Shown piece after piece: positions 51,715-61,038 of a stretch of DNA of 64,000 nt; within the stretch, counting starts at the first letter, position 1, and each line of letters opens with the position of its first letter. Source of the stretch: Fuscibacter oryzae (GTDB lineage Bacteria; Pseudomonadota; Alphaproteobacteria; Rhodobacterales; Rhodobacteraceae); NCBI RefSeq assembly GCF_016765795.1, contig NZ_JAESVP010000002.1, positions 481,153 through 545,152 on the forward strand, read 5' to 3'. The translations under genes were made by a program, and so were the position numbers. The notes under the pieces are model-generated. The model searched no databases. It saw nothing but the letters and a program-made list of their open reading frames with translations, and had not been told where the DNA came from.

Positions 51715-52344
51715 ATGATCGGTCGCATCATCATATCTGACGCCTGCGTGGCCGAAGGGGCCGCGTGGCTGGCCCAAGCAGAGCCGCGCTTTGCTTATGC
51801 GCTGACGCTGACCGGCCCGCTGCCCCTGCGACGGCGCGAGGACGGGTTTGCGGCGCTGCTCTCAGCGATTGTCAGCCAGCAGGTTTCCGTGGCTTCTGCC
51901 AATGCGATTTGGGCGCGGCTGGCGGCGGCGGGGTTGACCGACCGGGCAGCGATGGCAGCGGCGACGGACGAAGAGCTGCGCGCTGTAGGACTGTCGCGGC
52001 AAAAGGCGCGCTATGGCCGGGCGCTGGCACAATCGGGCGTCAATTTCGATGCCCTGCGCACAGCCCCCCCCGATCAGGTTGTGGCGCAACTGACGGCGGT
52101 TCCCGGTATCGGCATCTGGACGGCAGAGATTTACGCCATGTTCGCCCTTGGCCATGCCGATGTGTTCGCCCCCGGCGATCTGGCGCTGCAAGAAGGGGCG
52201 AGACTGCTGTTCAACCTGCCCGAACGTCCGAAAGACCGGGCTCTGCGCGAGATGGCTGCGGCCTGGTCGCCCTGGCGCTCGGTTGCGGCGCGGGTGCTTT
52301 GGGCCTACTACCATGTTGAAAAGAACCGAGAGGGCATCCGATGA
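51715..52344 (+). CDS. DNA-3-methyladenine glycosylase II (AlkA-like, HhH-GPD)
   Basis: A 209-residue base-excision repair glycosylase. It has AALLSAIVSQQVSVASANAIW, the helix-hairpin-helix LTAVPGIGIWTAEIYAMFALG, and the catalytic Asp in DVFAPGDLALQEGARLLF, with WSPWRSVAARVLWAYY after it. It lacks the N-terminal AlkA extension and so is the short, alphaproteobacterial form. Expected substrates are alkylated purines. It overlaps the next gene by four bases. Confidence 0.92.
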   Translation: MIGRIIISDACVAEGAAWLAQAEPRFAYALTLTGPLPLRRREDGFAALLSAIVSQQVSVASANAIWARLAAAGLTDRAAMAAATDEELRAVGLSRQKARYGRALAQSGVNFDALRTAPPDQVVAQLTAVPGIGIWTAEIYAMFALGHADVFAPGDLALQEGARLLFNLPERPKDRALREMAAAWSPWRSVAARVLWAYYHVEKNREGIR

Positions 52345-53000
52345 CACGAGAGTTGCAGTTTCAGCGCAAAGCCGCCCGCTCTGGCAAGGCAAGAAGCCTG
52401 CTGGTGTTCCTGCATGGCTATGGCGCCGACGGCGCCGATCTGCTGGGTCTTGCCCAGCCGCTGGCGCCCCATCTGCCCAATACCGTCTTTGTGTCGCCCA
52501 ACGCGCCGGAACCCTGCCAGGGCAACCCCTTCGGCTTTCAGTGGTTCGGCATTCCCCGCTTTGACGGCAGCTCCGAGGCGGATGCCAAGGCCGGGGTCGC
52601 CCGCTCGATGGATGATCTGAACGCGTTCCTTGATGCCCGGCTGGCCGAAGAGGGGCTGGGACCAGAGGCGCTGGCGCTGTTCGGTTTTTCCCAAGGTGCC
52701 ATGATGAGCCTTGCGGTCGCCCCCTTCCGGGATGCGGCAATTGCGGGCGTGGTTGCCTGTTCAGGCCGCCTGCTGGCACCCGAGATGGCCAGCAAGGCCA
52801 AGGTGAAACCGGCTATCCTGCTGATGCATGGCGATCAGGACCCTGTGGTACCTTACCATGAGATGGAACGCGCGGCAGAGGCGCTGGCCCCCGCCGGGTT
52901 CGATTTGTACACCCATACAATGAAGGGCACGCCCCACGGCATCGCGCCTGACGGGCTGAGTGTGGCGATGCAGTTCCTGCGCGAACGCCTGCCCGCCTGA
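52341..53000 (+). CDS. Carboxylesterase/phospholipase-family alpha/beta hydrolase
   Basis: A 219-residue serine hydrolase of the YpfH/Abhydrolase_2 group. It shows LLVFLHGYGADGADLLGLA (oxyanion), FVSPNAPEPCQGNPFGFQWF, the nucleophile elbow ALFGFSQGAMMSLA, the acid in LLMHGDQDPVVPYHEM and the His in GTPHGIAPD. No signal peptide. It is translationally coupled (ATGA) to the glycosylase gene. The natural substrate is unknown. Confidence 0.9.
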   Translation: MTRELQFQRKAARSGKARSLLVFLHGYGADGADLLGLAQPLAPHLPNTVFVSPNAPEPCQGNPFGFQWFGIPRFDGSSEADAKAGVARSMDDLNAFLDARLAEEGLGPEALALFGFSQGAMMSLAVAPFRDAAIAGVVACSGRLLAPEMASKAKVKPAILLMHGDQDPVVPYHEMERAAEALAPAGFDLYTHTMKGTPHGIAPDGLSVAMQFLRERLPA

Positions 53001-53017
53001 CGCCCCGGCCCGCCGGA

Positions 53018-53743
53018 TCACCCCGCCAACGCCCGCAGCGCGCGGGCGCGGGCGGCAGGAACGCGGGCCACCTCGACTGCGGTGAAGACGTGCAGCGTAT
53101 CCAGATCGCGGTCAATCACCGCATGGTCACTGACCCAGCCCCCCATGCCCAGATAGGTCCGCAGAATCGCGGGTAAGCCCGCAAGCGCTGCGCGCGGATC
53201 TTGCGGCGGCGGCAGATCACATAGGGCCAGCGTTTCGGGGGCACGGCGCTGCGGCCCCTGTCCCGGCATCGCGACATGCGGGCGCAACGCGGCCAGTGCG
53301 AGGCTGTGGCGATCCGGGTCTGCGCTGGGAAAAGAGGTGCAGCCGAACATCGCCGCAAACCCTTCGTCATCAACAATGCGTGTCAAGGCAACCCAGGCCA
53401 GCCGCAGAATGTCGGGGTCCGTCTGACCGGGGGCGATACAGAATCGCCCGATCTCTATCGCCGGAACCGACAGGCCGGACAGGGTGCCAAGATCATAGAA
53501 TTGCGCGGCATAGCTGGTTGTCAGGGCGGCGCGGGTTGGAATTTCCAGCAGACGGAAACAGGATAGCAGGTGGTCCCCATCACGCTCTTCAATCAGCACA
53601 TGGCGGCAGCGCGGGTCAAAGCCATCGGCATCCAGCCCCCCCCCCTTGCGGAAGCACAGGTGCCGCAGGGCCTGCGCGCGGGCGACATCTTCCGGCCCCT
53701 CGGCCAGCCGCGCCCGTAACCGCCCCTTTTCCAGCACCTGCAT
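53018..53743 (-). CDS. olsB: L-ornithine N(alpha)-acyltransferase (OlsB-like)
   Basis: A 241-residue GNAT-fold acyltransferase making lyso-ornithine lipid from ornithine and 3-hydroxyacyl-ACP. It has [44 protein letters not shown], the EIGRFCIAP strand, [11 protein letters not shown] and the C-terminal [28 protein letters not shown], a signature of the OlsB family. Ornithine lipids are phosphate-free membrane lipids of Rhodobacteraceae. ATG 53743 follows GGAGGGG; GTG 53746 is adjacent. OlsA, the second enzyme, is not in the window. Confidence 0.9.
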   Translation of the reverse strand: MQVLEKGRLRARLAEGPEDVARAQALRHLCFRKGGGLDADGFDPRCRHVLIEERDGDHLLSCFRLLEIPTRAALTTSYAAQFYDLGTLSGLSVPAIEIGRFCIAPGQTDPDILRLAWVALTRIVDDEGFAAMFGCTSFPSADPDRHSLALAALRPHVAMPGQGPQRRAPETLALCDLPPPQDPRAALAGLPAILRTYLGMGGWVSDHAVIDRDLDTLHVFTAVEVARVPAARARALRALAG

Positions 53744-53836
53744 CACCCCTCCGCCACCTTGGCCAAGGCCGGTTTACACCCTATTTGTGTCGGGAACCTG
53801 CAAGGCGCGCAAGGCGTCGCAGGAACCGGAGGCCCC

Positions 53837-54229
53837 ATGGACAAGATCAAGAAGACCGATGCTGAATGGAAGGAACAGCTTTCCGACCTTGCCTATCATG
53901 TCATGCGCGAACATGGCACCGAGCGGCCCTTTACCAATGACGACTTTCCCGACGCGCCCGGCACCTATCGTTGCGCCGGTTGCGGGGCAGAGCTGTTTGA
54001 TGCGGCCGAGAAATTTGACGCCGGTTGCGGCTGGCCTTCGTTCACCGCCCCCGCCAATGGCCAGATCGTCGGCGAAAGCAACGATGCCCGCTATGGGATG
54101 CGGCGAACCGAGGTGCATTGCAACAAGTGCGAGGCGCATCTGGGCCATGTTTTCCCTGATGGCCCGGCCCCGACCGGTCTGCGCTATTGCATCAACGGCG
54201 TGGCGTTGGATTTCGAAGAGCGGAAATGA
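53837..54229 (+). CDS. msrB: Peptide-methionine (R)-S-oxide reductase
   Basis: A 130-residue repair enzyme for oxidised methionine. It has two zinc-binding CxxC motifs ([12 protein letters not shown] and [16 protein letters not shown]), the CGWPSF motif and the catalytic Cys in [11 protein letters not shown]. The start has a CCGGAGG Shine-Dalgarno. No signal peptide, so it acts in the cytosol. It is monocistronic. Confidence 0.97.
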   Translation: MDKIKKTDAEWKEQLSDLAYHVMREHGTERPFTNDDFPDAPGTYRCAGCGAELFDAAEKFDAGCGWPSFTAPANGQIVGESNDARYGMRRTEVHCNKCEAHLGHVFPDGPAPTGLRYCINGVALDFEERK

Positions 54230-54234
54230 AGAAA

Positions 54235-54260
54235 GGGGCGGCACTGGCCGCCCCCTTCCA
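54235..54260 (-). terminator. Terminator between msrB and the BamE-like gene
   Basis: GGGGCGGC (54235-54242) pairs with GCCGCCCC (54247-54254) around ACTG. On the minus strand it is followed by TTTCTTC, so it mainly serves the BamE-like gene; it may also stop msrB transcription. Confidence 0.75.
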
Positions 54261-54276
54261 ATCCTGATCCATCGAC

Positions 54277-54747
54277 TCAGTTGTTCAGCAACTGCCCCGC
54301 CGATACCCGGCCCAGGCTGCTGAAAAGCTGCCGCAGGAAGCTGACGCCCTTGATGTTCGATTCCGTCACCCGACGAGAGATCGGAACGATGCGCCCATGG
54401 TCCAGCCCGAAGCGTTCGACGTTTTCAACAACACCCTTGTCGTCGAAGGTGATCGAAACCACCTGCCGGTCTACCTCTTTCGGCGCATAGGCCCCGACAC
54501 GGCGGTAGGTGCTTTGGACATAGAACCAGCCCACGTCGTTCAAAAGGCCCGAGGCAGCGGGCTTGCCCACCGTTGCGGCCACCACTTCGCGGGTGTCCTT
54601 GCCAACCTCTACCAAGGCCAGCTCTTCGTCAGACGGCACGAAGCCGTGGTTTTCATACACCGGCGTGCAGGCCATCAGCCCCAGCGATACCATCGCCACC
54701 AGCACAGCCCTCCGCGAGCGGAGCCGAGAATCGCTGTTTCTTGCCAT
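54277..54747 (-). CDS. bamE: SmpA/OmlA-domain (BamE-like) outer-membrane lipoprotein
   Basis: A 156-residue lipoprotein with signal peptide and lipobox (VAMVSLGLMAC, lipidated Cys at about residue 27). The mature part has NHGFVPSDEELALVEVGKDTREVVAATVGKP and GWFYVQSTYRRVGAYAPKEVDRQVVSITFDDKG, the SmpA/OmlA fold of BamE, the small subunit of the beta-barrel assembly complex. ATG 54747 is chosen. It is divergent from the DUF177 gene. Confidence 0.88.
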   Translation of the reverse strand: MARNSDSRLRSRRAVLVAMVSLGLMACTPVYENHGFVPSDEELALVEVGKDTREVVAATVGKPAASGLLNDVGWFYVQSTYRRVGAYAPKEVDRQVVSITFDDKGVVENVERFGLDHGRIVPISRRVTESNIKGVSFLRQLFSSLGRVSAGQLLNN

Positions 54748-54947
54748 GCCTGTCCCCGTACACCCCTCCGACAACCAGTCGCCCTTGCCATGGCCGTTTT
54801 GCGGCACTATCGCAAAAAGGCAGGCCGACCAGCCCGGTCTTTCCCCAAGGGCTTACAGAAGGTCGCCGTCCTGTTCAAGAATACTGTGCTGTGGCCAGGC
54901 AGGTTGTGCCGACAGGTCACAGGAAAGTTGAGCGATCGGAGGTCAGA

Positions 54948-55499
54948 ATGACAGACAGCACCGCTTTTCCCCGGATGCCGCTGCGTGTGGCCACACTGCC
55001 CACACGCAAGCCGACGCGCTTTGCCTTCCGGCCCAACGAGGGCGAACGCAAGGCCATGGCAAATGCGCTGGGGTTGCTTGACCTGCCCGGCTTCAGCTTT
55101 GTCGGGCAGTTGCAGCCCGAAGGCCGCCACGATTTTCGCCTGACGGCAGAGATGACGGCCCAGGTGGTGCAGCCTTGCGTCATCACCCTTGCGCCGGTTC
55201 CAGCCAACTTGCGGGACGAATCGACGCGCCATTATCTGGCCGATTACACCGACCCCGAAGAGGTCGAGGCCGAAATTCCCGAAGAAGACACCGAGCGTCT
55301 GCCCGAAGAGATCGACATCGTGCAGGTCGCACTAGAGGCGCTGACCCTTGCGCTGCCGCCCTTTCCCCGCGCGGCGGGTGCCGAACTGGGCGAGGCGGTC
55401 TATGGCCCGCCCGGACAGGAACCGCTGCGGCAGGCCGATCTGAACCCCTTTGCCGGGCTTGCAAGTCTGGCAGAAAAGCTGAAACAAAAGGACGAATAG
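54948..55499 (+). CDS. DUF177/YceD-family protein
   Basis: A 183-residue acidic protein. The family core is VQPCVITLAPVPANLRDESTRHYL (C-V-x-T-L-x-P, conserved), then the acidic EVEAEIPEEDTERLPEEIDIVQVALEALTLALPPFPRA. YceD proteins affect 23S rRNA accumulation, and the gene sits before rpmF in many bacteria, as here. CGGAGG precedes ATG 54948. A 151-base spacer with its own promoter separates it from rpmF. Confidence 0.9.
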   Translation: MTDSTAFPRMPLRVATLPTRKPTRFAFRPNEGERKAMANALGLLDLPGFSFVGQLQPEGRHDFRLTAEMTAQVVQPCVITLAPVPANLRDESTRHYLADYTDPEEVEAEIPEEDTERLPEEIDIVQVALEALTLALPPFPRAAGAELGEAVYGPPGQEPLRQADLNPFAGLASLAEKLKQKDE

Positions 55500-55518
55500 G
55501 GGCTGGCCAGAAAAGGGC

Positions 55519-55546
55519 TTGCACCTGCGGGGAATCTGAGTATGTT
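55519..55546 (+). promoter_or_regulatory. Promoter of rpmF-plsX-fabH
   Basis: TTGCAC (55519-55524) and TATGTT (55541-55546) are 16 bases apart. The transcript would have a ~100-base leader before the rpmF ATG. Confidence 0.55.
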
Positions 55547-55650
55547 CCGCGCCTCATCCGGGGCCTTCCGCCGCGCTGTTGCGCTTGTGCGAATGTCTTG
55601 GAAACAAACGAAAATCAGGGGCCTGCCCCTCAAAACCCCGAGGTCGAGAC

Positions 55651-55854
55651 ATGGCTGTCCCTCAGAACCGAGTCACCCGTTCGCGTCGCAACATGCGTCG
55701 TGCGCATGACGCGCTGGTTGCTGGCAACCCGCAAGATTGCTCCAACTGTGGCGAGTTGAAGCGCCCGCACCACGTTTGCCCGTCGTGCGGCCATTACGAT
55801 GCGCGCGAAGTCGTGGCCACGAAGGCTGTCGATACGGACGAGGACGCGGCGTAA
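55651..55854 (+). CDS. rpmF: 50S ribosomal protein L32
   Basis: A 67-residue L32 (bL32). It starts [21 protein letters not shown] and has the zinc-binding type Cys pairs in [22 protein letters not shown] 55651 is the conserved start. plsX follows after 26 bases, in the classic rpmF-plsX-fabH lipid operon. Confidence 0.98.
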   Translation: MAVPQNRVTRSRRNMRRAHDALVAGNPQDCSNCGELKRPHHVCPSCGHYDAREVVATKAVDTDEDAA

Positions 55855-55880
55855 GCCGCTCCTGACGCTTTCGCGCCCCG

Positions 55881-56990
55881 ATGACGACCGGACAGGACAC
55901 TGAACGGGCTGAAAACGGCGGGCGCACCGTCATTTCCGTTGATGCGATGGGTGGAGATCGCGGGCCGGCGGCAGTTGTCGCCGGTTTGATGATTTGTGCC
56001 GAACGACTGCCCGATGCGCAGTTTCTGCTGCATGGCAACGAATCTGAATTGAAACGGCTTTTGGCCCGGCAGCCCACATTGGCTGGCCGGGTTGAACTGC
56101 GTCATGCCGACCGGGTCGTGACCATGCACGACAAGCCCAGCCAGATCATGCGGTCGGGCAACGGCACCTCGATGTGGTCCACCATCGACAGCGTGAAGAA
56201 CGGCGAGGCCGGGGCTGCGGTGTCCTGCGGCAATACCGGCGCGCTGATGGCGGTTTCGATGCTGCGGCTGCGCAAGCTGCCCGGCGTGAACCGGCCCGCG
56301 ATTGCCTGCTATTGGCCCTCGCGCAACCCTTCCGGCTTCAATGTGATGCTGGACGTGGGGGCCGACATCAAGGCCGAGGCGGCGGATTTGCTGCAATATG
56401 CCGCCATGGGGGCATCCTACGCCAAGAACGGCATGCAGACCGCGCGGCCCCGCGTCGGCCTGCTGAACGTCGGCACCGAGGAACACAAGGGCCGGGCCGA
56501 GCTGCATGAGGCGCATCACCTGTTGGGCGCTGCGGCAGAGGTTTCGGGCTATGATTTCGTTGGCTTTGTCGAAGGTGGCGATATTCCGTCCGACCGCGTG
56601 GATGTGATCGTGACCGATGGTTTCACCGGCAATATCGCGCTGAAAACCGGCGAAGGCACTGCCAAGCTGATCTCCGACTTCATGAAAGAGGCGTTCAACG
56701 CTGGCTGGATGTCGCGCTTTGCCGCGCTGATCGCCATGAATTCCCTGAAACGTCTGGCACGGCGGATCGACCCGCGCCTTGCCAATGGAGGGGTGTTTCT
56801 GGGGCTGAACGGCACGGTGGTGAAGTCGCACGGCTCGTCCGATGCCACCGGCGTCGCGGCGGCGGTGGAACTGGCGCACCGGCTGGCAAAAGCGGGCTTT
56901 ACTCAATCGCTTGCGGCGCGGGTTGCATCCGCCGAACGCGCGGGGCAGGATGCCCCCGCGAGTGCCGGGGAGGCTGGGTCCGAAGAATGA
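55881..56990 (+). CDS. plsX: Phosphate acyltransferase PlsX
   Basis: A 369-residue peripheral membrane enzyme converting acyl-ACP to acyl-phosphate, the first step of phospholipid synthesis with PlsY. It has [64 protein letters not shown] and [18 protein letters not shown]. The fabH start overlaps its stop by four bases. Confidence 0.97.
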   Translation: MTTGQDTERAENGGRTVISVDAMGGDRGPAAVVAGLMICAERLPDAQFLLHGNESELKRLLARQPTLAGRVELRHADRVVTMHDKPSQIMRSGNGTSMWSTIDSVKNGEAGAAVSCGNTGALMAVSMLRLRKLPGVNRPAIACYWPSRNPSGFNVMLDVGADIKAEAADLLQYAAMGASYAKNGMQTARPRVGLLNVGTEEHKGRAELHEAHHLLGAAAEVSGYDFVGFVEGGDIPSDRVDVIVTDGFTGNIALKTGEGTAKLISDFMKEAFNAGWMSRFAALIAMNSLKRLARRIDPRLANGGVFLGLNGTVVKSHGSSDATGVAAAVELAHRLAKAGFTQSLAARVASAERAGQDAPASAGEAGSEE

Positions 56991-57958
56991 CGATACGCGC
57001 CGTGGTTAAGGGCGTCGGGCATTACCTGCCCGAGCGTGTGGTGCCCAACAGCAAATTCGAAGCGATTGTCGAGACTTCGGACGAATGGATTCGCAGCCGC
57101 TCTGGCATCGAACGCCGCCATTTTGTGGCCGAAGGCCAGACCACATCCGATCTGGGCACCCGTGCAGCACAAGCAGCGCTTGCCGATGCGGGCCTGACGG
57201 CGGATGACATTGACGCGGTCATCGTCGCCACCTCGACCGCCGATCTGACCTTTCCTTCTGCCGCAACGATGGTTCAGGCCCAGTTGGGTATGACCCACGG
57301 CTTTGCGTTCGACGTGCAGGCGGTTTGCGCCGGGTTTGTCTTTGCCCTGACCAACGCCAATGCGCTGATCATCTCTGGCGCGGCGCGGCGGGTTCTGGTG
57401 ATCGGGGCTGAAACCTTCAGCCGGTTGATGGACTGGACCGACCGGGGCACCTGCGTGCTGTTCGGCGATGGCGCGGGCGCGCTGGTGCTGGAGGCTGCGA
57501 CGGGCGACGGCACCAATGCCGACCGGGGCATTCTGGCGACCGACCTGCACAGCGACGGGCGCCACAAGGACATTCTTTACGTTGATGGTGGCGTGTCCAC
57601 CGGCACGACCGGCCATCTGCGGATGGAAGGCAAGGAAGTGTTCCGCCATGCGGTGGAAAAGCTGGCCGAAACCGCCCATGCCTCCTTGGCCAAACTTGGC
57701 ATGTCGGGCGAGGATGTGGACTGGATCGTCCCCCATCAAGCCAATATCCGCATCATCGAAGCCACCGCCAAACGCATGCAGGTGCCGATGGACCGCGTGG
57801 TGGTGACCGTACAAGATCACGGCAACACCTCTGCCGCCTCGATTCCCCTTGCGCTGTCGGTTGGCAAGGCGCGCGGGCAGATCAAGCCCGGCGATCTGGT
57901 GGTGACAGAGGCGATTGGCGGCGGCCTTGCCTGGGGATCGGTCGTTCTTCGCTGGTAA
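56987..57958 (+). CDS. fabH: 3-oxoacyl-ACP synthase III
   Basis: A 323-residue KAS III that starts fatty-acid synthesis from acetyl-CoA and malonyl-ACP. The catalytic Cys lies in [14 protein letters not shown], the His in [12 protein letters not shown] and the Asn in [14 protein letters not shown], giving the Cys-His-Asn triad. [13 protein letters not shown] is the C-terminal motif. It is coupled to plsX by ATGA overlap. Confidence 0.97.
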   Translation: MTIRAVVKGVGHYLPERVVPNSKFEAIVETSDEWIRSRSGIERRHFVAEGQTTSDLGTRAAQAALADAGLTADDIDAVIVATSTADLTFPSAATMVQAQLGMTHGFAFDVQAVCAGFVFALTNANALIISGAARRVLVIGAETFSRLMDWTDRGTCVLFGDGAGALVLEAATGDGTNADRGILATDLHSDGRHKDILYVDGGVSTGTTGHLRMEGKEVFRHAVEKLAETAHASLAKLGMSGEDVDWIVPHQANIRIIEATAKRMQVPMDRVVVTVQDHGNTSAASIPLALSVGKARGQIKPGDLVVTEAIGGGLAWGSVVLRW

Positions 57959-58045
57959 GGTGCTTGAACGCCCTGCCCCAAGTGATTGATATTGACTCGC
58001 AATTCGCTAGCCCCCATCCTGCCGGTATAACCCGGGGGGGATATG

Positions 58046-58348
58046 ATGAGCGAAAAAACTCTGACACGGATGGACCTTTCCGAAGCCGTGTTCCACGAAG
58101 TCGGCCTGAGCCGCAATGAATCGGCCCAACTGGTCGAGGCAGTTCTTGGACATATGTCCGACGCGCTGGCCAGTGGCGAGACAGTGAAAATCTCGTCCTT
58201 CGGCACGTTTTCGGTGCGTGACAAGACGGCCCGTGTCGGCCGCAACCCCAAGACCGGGGATGAGGTGCCAATCAGCCCGCGTCGCGTGCTGACTTTCCGG
58301 CCCTCGCATCTGATGAAAGACCGCGTTGCTGCGGGCAAGAAAAAGTAA
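58046..58348 (+). CDS. ihfA: Integration host factor subunit alpha
   Basis: A ~100-residue HU/IHF-fold DNA-bending protein. It shows [49 protein letters not shown] (beta-arm with the intercalating Pro in RNPKTG) and [15 protein letters not shown]. The alpha-type N terminus separates it from HU and IhfB. ATG 58046 gives better spacing to the G-rich Shine-Dalgarno than ATG 58043. It lies between fabH and a MerR gene, the standard alphaproteobacterial order. Confidence 0.95.
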   Translation: MSEKTLTRMDLSEAVFHEVGLSRNESAQLVEAVLGHMSDALASGETVKISSFGTFSVRDKTARVGRNPKTGDEVPISPRRVLTFRPSHLMKDRVAAGKKK

Positions 58349-58363
58349 CGGGACTGCACGGGC

Positions 58364-59212
58364 ATGGACAAGTCGCCAGAAGCCTTCCGCACCATCAGCG
58401 AGGTGGCGGACCTTTTGGAAACCCCGGCCCATGTGCTGCGGTTCTGGGAAAGCCGTTTTCCCCAGATCAGGCCGGTCAAGCGCGCGGGCGGGCGTCGGTA
58501 TTACCGCCCGGCGGATGTGGCTCTGCTGTCCGGCATCAAACGATTGCTGCATGAAGAGGGAATGACGATTCGCGGCGTGCAGAAAATGCTGCGCGAACAG
58601 GGCGTGCGGCATGTTGCCGAAATCGGCGGCGATGCCCATGCGGTGGAAGAAGATGCCGAGGCCGCGCTGGAAGCTGCGTTGACCGCGAACTTTCCCAAGG
58701 AAACCGCCCCTGCCCCGGCTGACGAGCCGGAAACCGCGCAGATCGTGGCATTGGAAACCGCCTTGAAGAAAGACCCTGTTCGCCCGCGCAAACCCGAACA
58801 GCCAAACTTGTTCCGCGGCCTGTTCGACGATCTGGCCCCCCCCGCCGCTGCACCGGAGGAACCTCTGTTCGAACAGGTGACCGAGGCGCTGGCCGTGGTC
58901 TCGGCCGAACCTCCGGTTGCCGAACAGGTGCCCGAAGCGCCGATGATGATCGACGCTGATGATGACGACCTGCAAGACCGCATCGTTGCGCTGACCAGAA
59001 TGGCCACAGAGTCCGAAGTGCATGATTCGAAACCGGAAAGCCCTGCCAAGTACTTTCCCGCTCCGGTGCCGGTGCTGGCCGCTGACGCAAGCCTTGCGGC
59101 GCGGATTTCCGCTGCCCCCCGCGCATTGCTGGCTGCTCACCGCGAAACCCTGCGCGCGTTGCGTGACAGGCTGATCGTGCTGGAGGACCGCATGATCGGC
59201 CCGCGCTACTAA
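58364..59212 (+). CDS. MerR-family transcriptional regulator
   Basis: A 282-residue protein. The N-terminal MerR winged helix (residues ~9-78) is [38 protein letters not shown] and [23 protein letters not shown]. The remaining ~200 residues are acidic, Ala/Pro/Glu-rich and probably disordered, ending in a helical [22 protein letters not shown]. The ligand is unknown. It lies 15 bases after ihfA and is followed by tRNA-Pro, as in many alphaproteobacteria. Confidence 0.9.
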   Translation: MDKSPEAFRTISEVADLLETPAHVLRFWESRFPQIRPVKRAGGRRYYRPADVALLSGIKRLLHEEGMTIRGVQKMLREQGVRHVAEIGGDAHAVEEDAEAALEAALTANFPKETAPAPADEPETAQIVALETALKKDPVRPRKPEQPNLFRGLFDDLAPPAAAPEEPLFEQVTEALAVVSAEPPVAEQVPEAPMMIDADDDDLQDRIVALTRMATESEVHDSKPESPAKYFPAPVPVLAADASLAARISAAPRALLAAHRETLRALRDRLIVLEDRMIGPRY

Positions 59213-59237
59213 GCGGAAAAATCATGCACTTTCCCGC

Positions 59238-59265
59238 TTGCCCCTGCCACGAAACTCGTTATGTA
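59238..59265 (+). promoter_or_regulatory. Promoter of tRNA-Pro
   Basis: TTGCCC (59238-59243) and TATGTA (59260-59265) are 16 bases apart. The start point would be at about 59272, seven bases before the mature tRNA 5' end. Confidence 0.55.
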
Positions 59266-59278
59266 ACCCCCACATCGT

Positions 59279-59357
59279 CGGGCCGTAGCGCAGCCTGGTT
59301 TAGCGCGTCCGTCTGGGGGGCGGGAGGTCGTGAGTTCGAATCTCACCGGCCCGACCA
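59279..59357 (+). tRNA. tRNA-Pro (anticodon GGG)
   Basis: A full cloverleaf can be traced. The acceptor stem CGGGCCG (59279-59285) pairs perfectly with CGGCCCG (59347-59353), followed by discriminator A and an encoded CCA. The D arm is GCGCAGCCTGGTTTAGCGC. The anticodon loop CTGGGGG gives anticodon GGG at 59315-59317. The T arm is GTGAG-TTCGAAT-CTCAC. The CGGnnnG start and GGG anticodon fit proline. Confidence 0.95.
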
Positions 59358-59363
59358 TGTGAA

Positions 59364-59400
59364 AACGCCCGCTTGCCACTTGGCAGGCGGGCGTTCTCAT
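59364..59400 (+). terminator. Strong terminator after tRNA-Pro
   Basis: A 14-bp stem (59364-59377 with 59382-59395, one G-T wobble, core AACGCCCGC/GCGGGCGTT) closes an ACTT loop and is followed by CTCATTT. Confidence 0.88.
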
Positions 59401-59435
59401 TTAAGGAAATAGACCCAGCCGCGAAAGGCTTGCAG

Positions 59436-60623
59436 ATGATCCAGTCCGGCGTTTTGCCAGCCCAGACCCTGCGCGCCCTGATCGAACAGGGCGCCATTGC
59501 TGCCGATCCGGCGATCATCCCGGCGCAGGTGCAGCCCGCCAGCCTTGATCTGCGCCTTGGCACCGTGGCCTACCGCGTCCGCGCCTCTTTCCTGGCCGGG
59601 CATGGCGCGAAGGTGGCCGACCGAATTGCCGAGTTCGAGATGCACCGCGTCGATCTGACCGAAGGTGCGGTGCTGGAAAAGGGCTGCGTCTATGTGATTC
59701 CGCTGATGGAGCGGCTGGCCCTGCCCGCCGGCATCACGGCGGTGGCAAATGCCAAAAGCTCGACCGGGCGGCTGGACCTGCTGACCCGCACCATCACCGA
59801 TGGCGGGGCCGAATTTGACCGCATCCCCGAAGGTTACACCGGCCCTCTATATGCCGAGGTGTGCCCGCGCAGCTTTTCGGTGCTGGTGCGCGCCGGGCAA
59901 AGGCTGAACCAGATCCGCTTTCGCGCAGGGCAAGCCGTGCTGTCGGATGAGGCGCTGAAAACCCTGCATGCCGCCGATCCGCTGGTTTCGGGCGAGGCGG
60001 TGATTTCCGAGGGTCTGGGCTTTTCGGTCGATCTGTCGCCCGGCAAGGAGGATCTGGTCGGTTACCGCGCCAAACCCCATACCGGCGTGGTGGACCTTGA
60101 CCGCATCGGACACTATCCCGCCCGCGATTTCTGGGAAGAGCTGCGCACCACCGAAGGCCGCATCATTCTTGATCCCGGTGCCTTCTACATACTCGTTTCC
60201 CGCGAGGCGGTGACTATTCCCCCCGATTACGCCGCCGAAATGGCCCCCTATCTGGCGATGGTGGGCGAGTTCCGCGTGCATTACGCGGGCTTTTTCGACC
60301 CCGGCTTTGGCCATGCCAGCGCAGGCGGTATGGGCAGCCGCGGTGTGCTGGAGGTGCGCTGCCACGAGGCCCCCTTTGTGCTGGAACATGGTCAGGTGGT
60401 GGGCCGTCTGGTTTATGAACGCATGTCGGAACGACCCGAAACGCTCTATGGCGCGGGGTTGCAATCCAACTATCAGGGACAGGGACTAAAGCTGGCAAAG
60501 CAGTTCCGCACCGCGTCACAAATTCCTTCGAAGAAGATTACGGCCACCCCGCCGCAACCTGTTCGCAACAGGACGCAAACAGACAATGCCGCTGCCACGC
60601 TGCCCCCTAGAAAGAAAGGGTGA
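59436..60623 (+). CDS. dcd: 2'-deoxycytidine 5'-triphosphate deaminase (duplicated-domain form)
   Basis: A 395-residue protein of the dUTPase/Dcd fold. It has two related halves: PASLDLRLGTVAYRV, NAKSSTGRLDLLTRTITDGG and GPLYAEVCPRSF in the first; GFFDPGFGHASAGGMGSRGVLEVRCHEAPFVLEHGQVVGRLVYE in the second. The long form is usual in alphaproteobacteria. The product is dUTP for thymidylate synthesis. The last ~30 residues (SQIPSKKITATPP onward) are an unusual tail encoded partly by a TTCCTTCGAAG palindromic repeat. It overlaps no other gene. Confidence 0.92.
   Translation: MIQSGVLPAQTLRALIEQGAIAADPAIIPAQVQPASLDLRLGTVAYRVRASFLAGHGAKVADRIAEFEMHRVDLTEGAVLEKGCVYVIPLMERLALPAGITAVANAKSSTGRLDLLTRTITDGGAEFDRIPEGYTGPLYAEVCPRSFSVLVRAGQRLNQIRFRAGQAVLSDEALKTLHAADPLVSGEAVISEGLGFSVDLSPGKEDLVGYRAKPHTGVVDLDRIGHYPARDFWEELRTTEGRIILDPGAFYILVSREAVTIPPDYAAEMAPYLAMVGEFRVHYAGFFDPGFGHASAGGMGSRGVLEVRCHEAPFVLEHGQVVGRLVYERMSERPETLYGAGLQSNYQGQGLKLAKQFRTASQIPSKKITATPPQPVRNRTQTDNAAATLPPRKKG
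60520..60539 (+). repeat. TTCGAA-centred palindromic repeat inside the 3' end of dcd
   Basis: AATTCCTTCGAAGAAGATTA is a degenerate copy of the palindromes at 48005-48050 (core TTCCTTCGAAG shared). It is translated as part of the C-terminal tail of the deaminase. Confidence 0.6.
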
Positions 60624-60639
60624 GCGGGAAAGGAAGACC

Positions 60640-61038
60640 GTGGCTGAAGCCATCTCTGCCGATGCTGATCTTTTGCCGGACGCGCGTTGGGATGACCCCA
60701 CGCGCGGTACCATCCGCTTCCGCACCCTGATCTCGACCCCCACCACGCCGACCGACAGCATCGTCTGCGGTGTCGCGATAATGGCTGAAGGGGAAACCTT
60801 TGCCCTGCATTCACACCCGCAGGCAGAGGTTTACTTCGGGTTGGAGGGCGAAGGCGAGGTACTGGTCGACGGCACCCCTCACCGCCTCGCACCCGGCGTT
60901 GCCCTGTTCATTCCGGGTGGCGTGGTACACGGGGTTCCCATGGCGCGCGCACCGTTGAAATGGTTCTACACCTTCGCCGCCGATTCCTTTGACGACATCA
61001 AATACCGCTTCGTCCACGAAGCTGGAGAAAAGACATGA
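60640..61038 (+). CDS. Cupin-domain protein
   Basis: A 132-residue single-cupin protein. The two cupin motifs are EGETFALHSHPQAEVYFGLEGEGEVLVDG (metal-ligand His-His-Glu) and ALFIPGGVVHGVPMA (last His). GTG 60640 is chosen because AAGGAAG lies just upstream and an earlier ATG would overlap dcd. The next gene starts inside its stop codon (ATGA). Pairing with a RACo-like activator suggests a role in one-carbon or corrinoid metabolism, but that is context only. Confidence 0.82.
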   Translation: MAEAISADADLLPDARWDDPTRGTIRFRTLISTPTTPTDSIVCGVAIMAEGETFALHSHPQAEVYFGLEGEGEVLVDGTPHRLAPGVALFIPGGVVHGVPMARAPLKWFYTFAADSFDDIKYRFVHEAGEKT

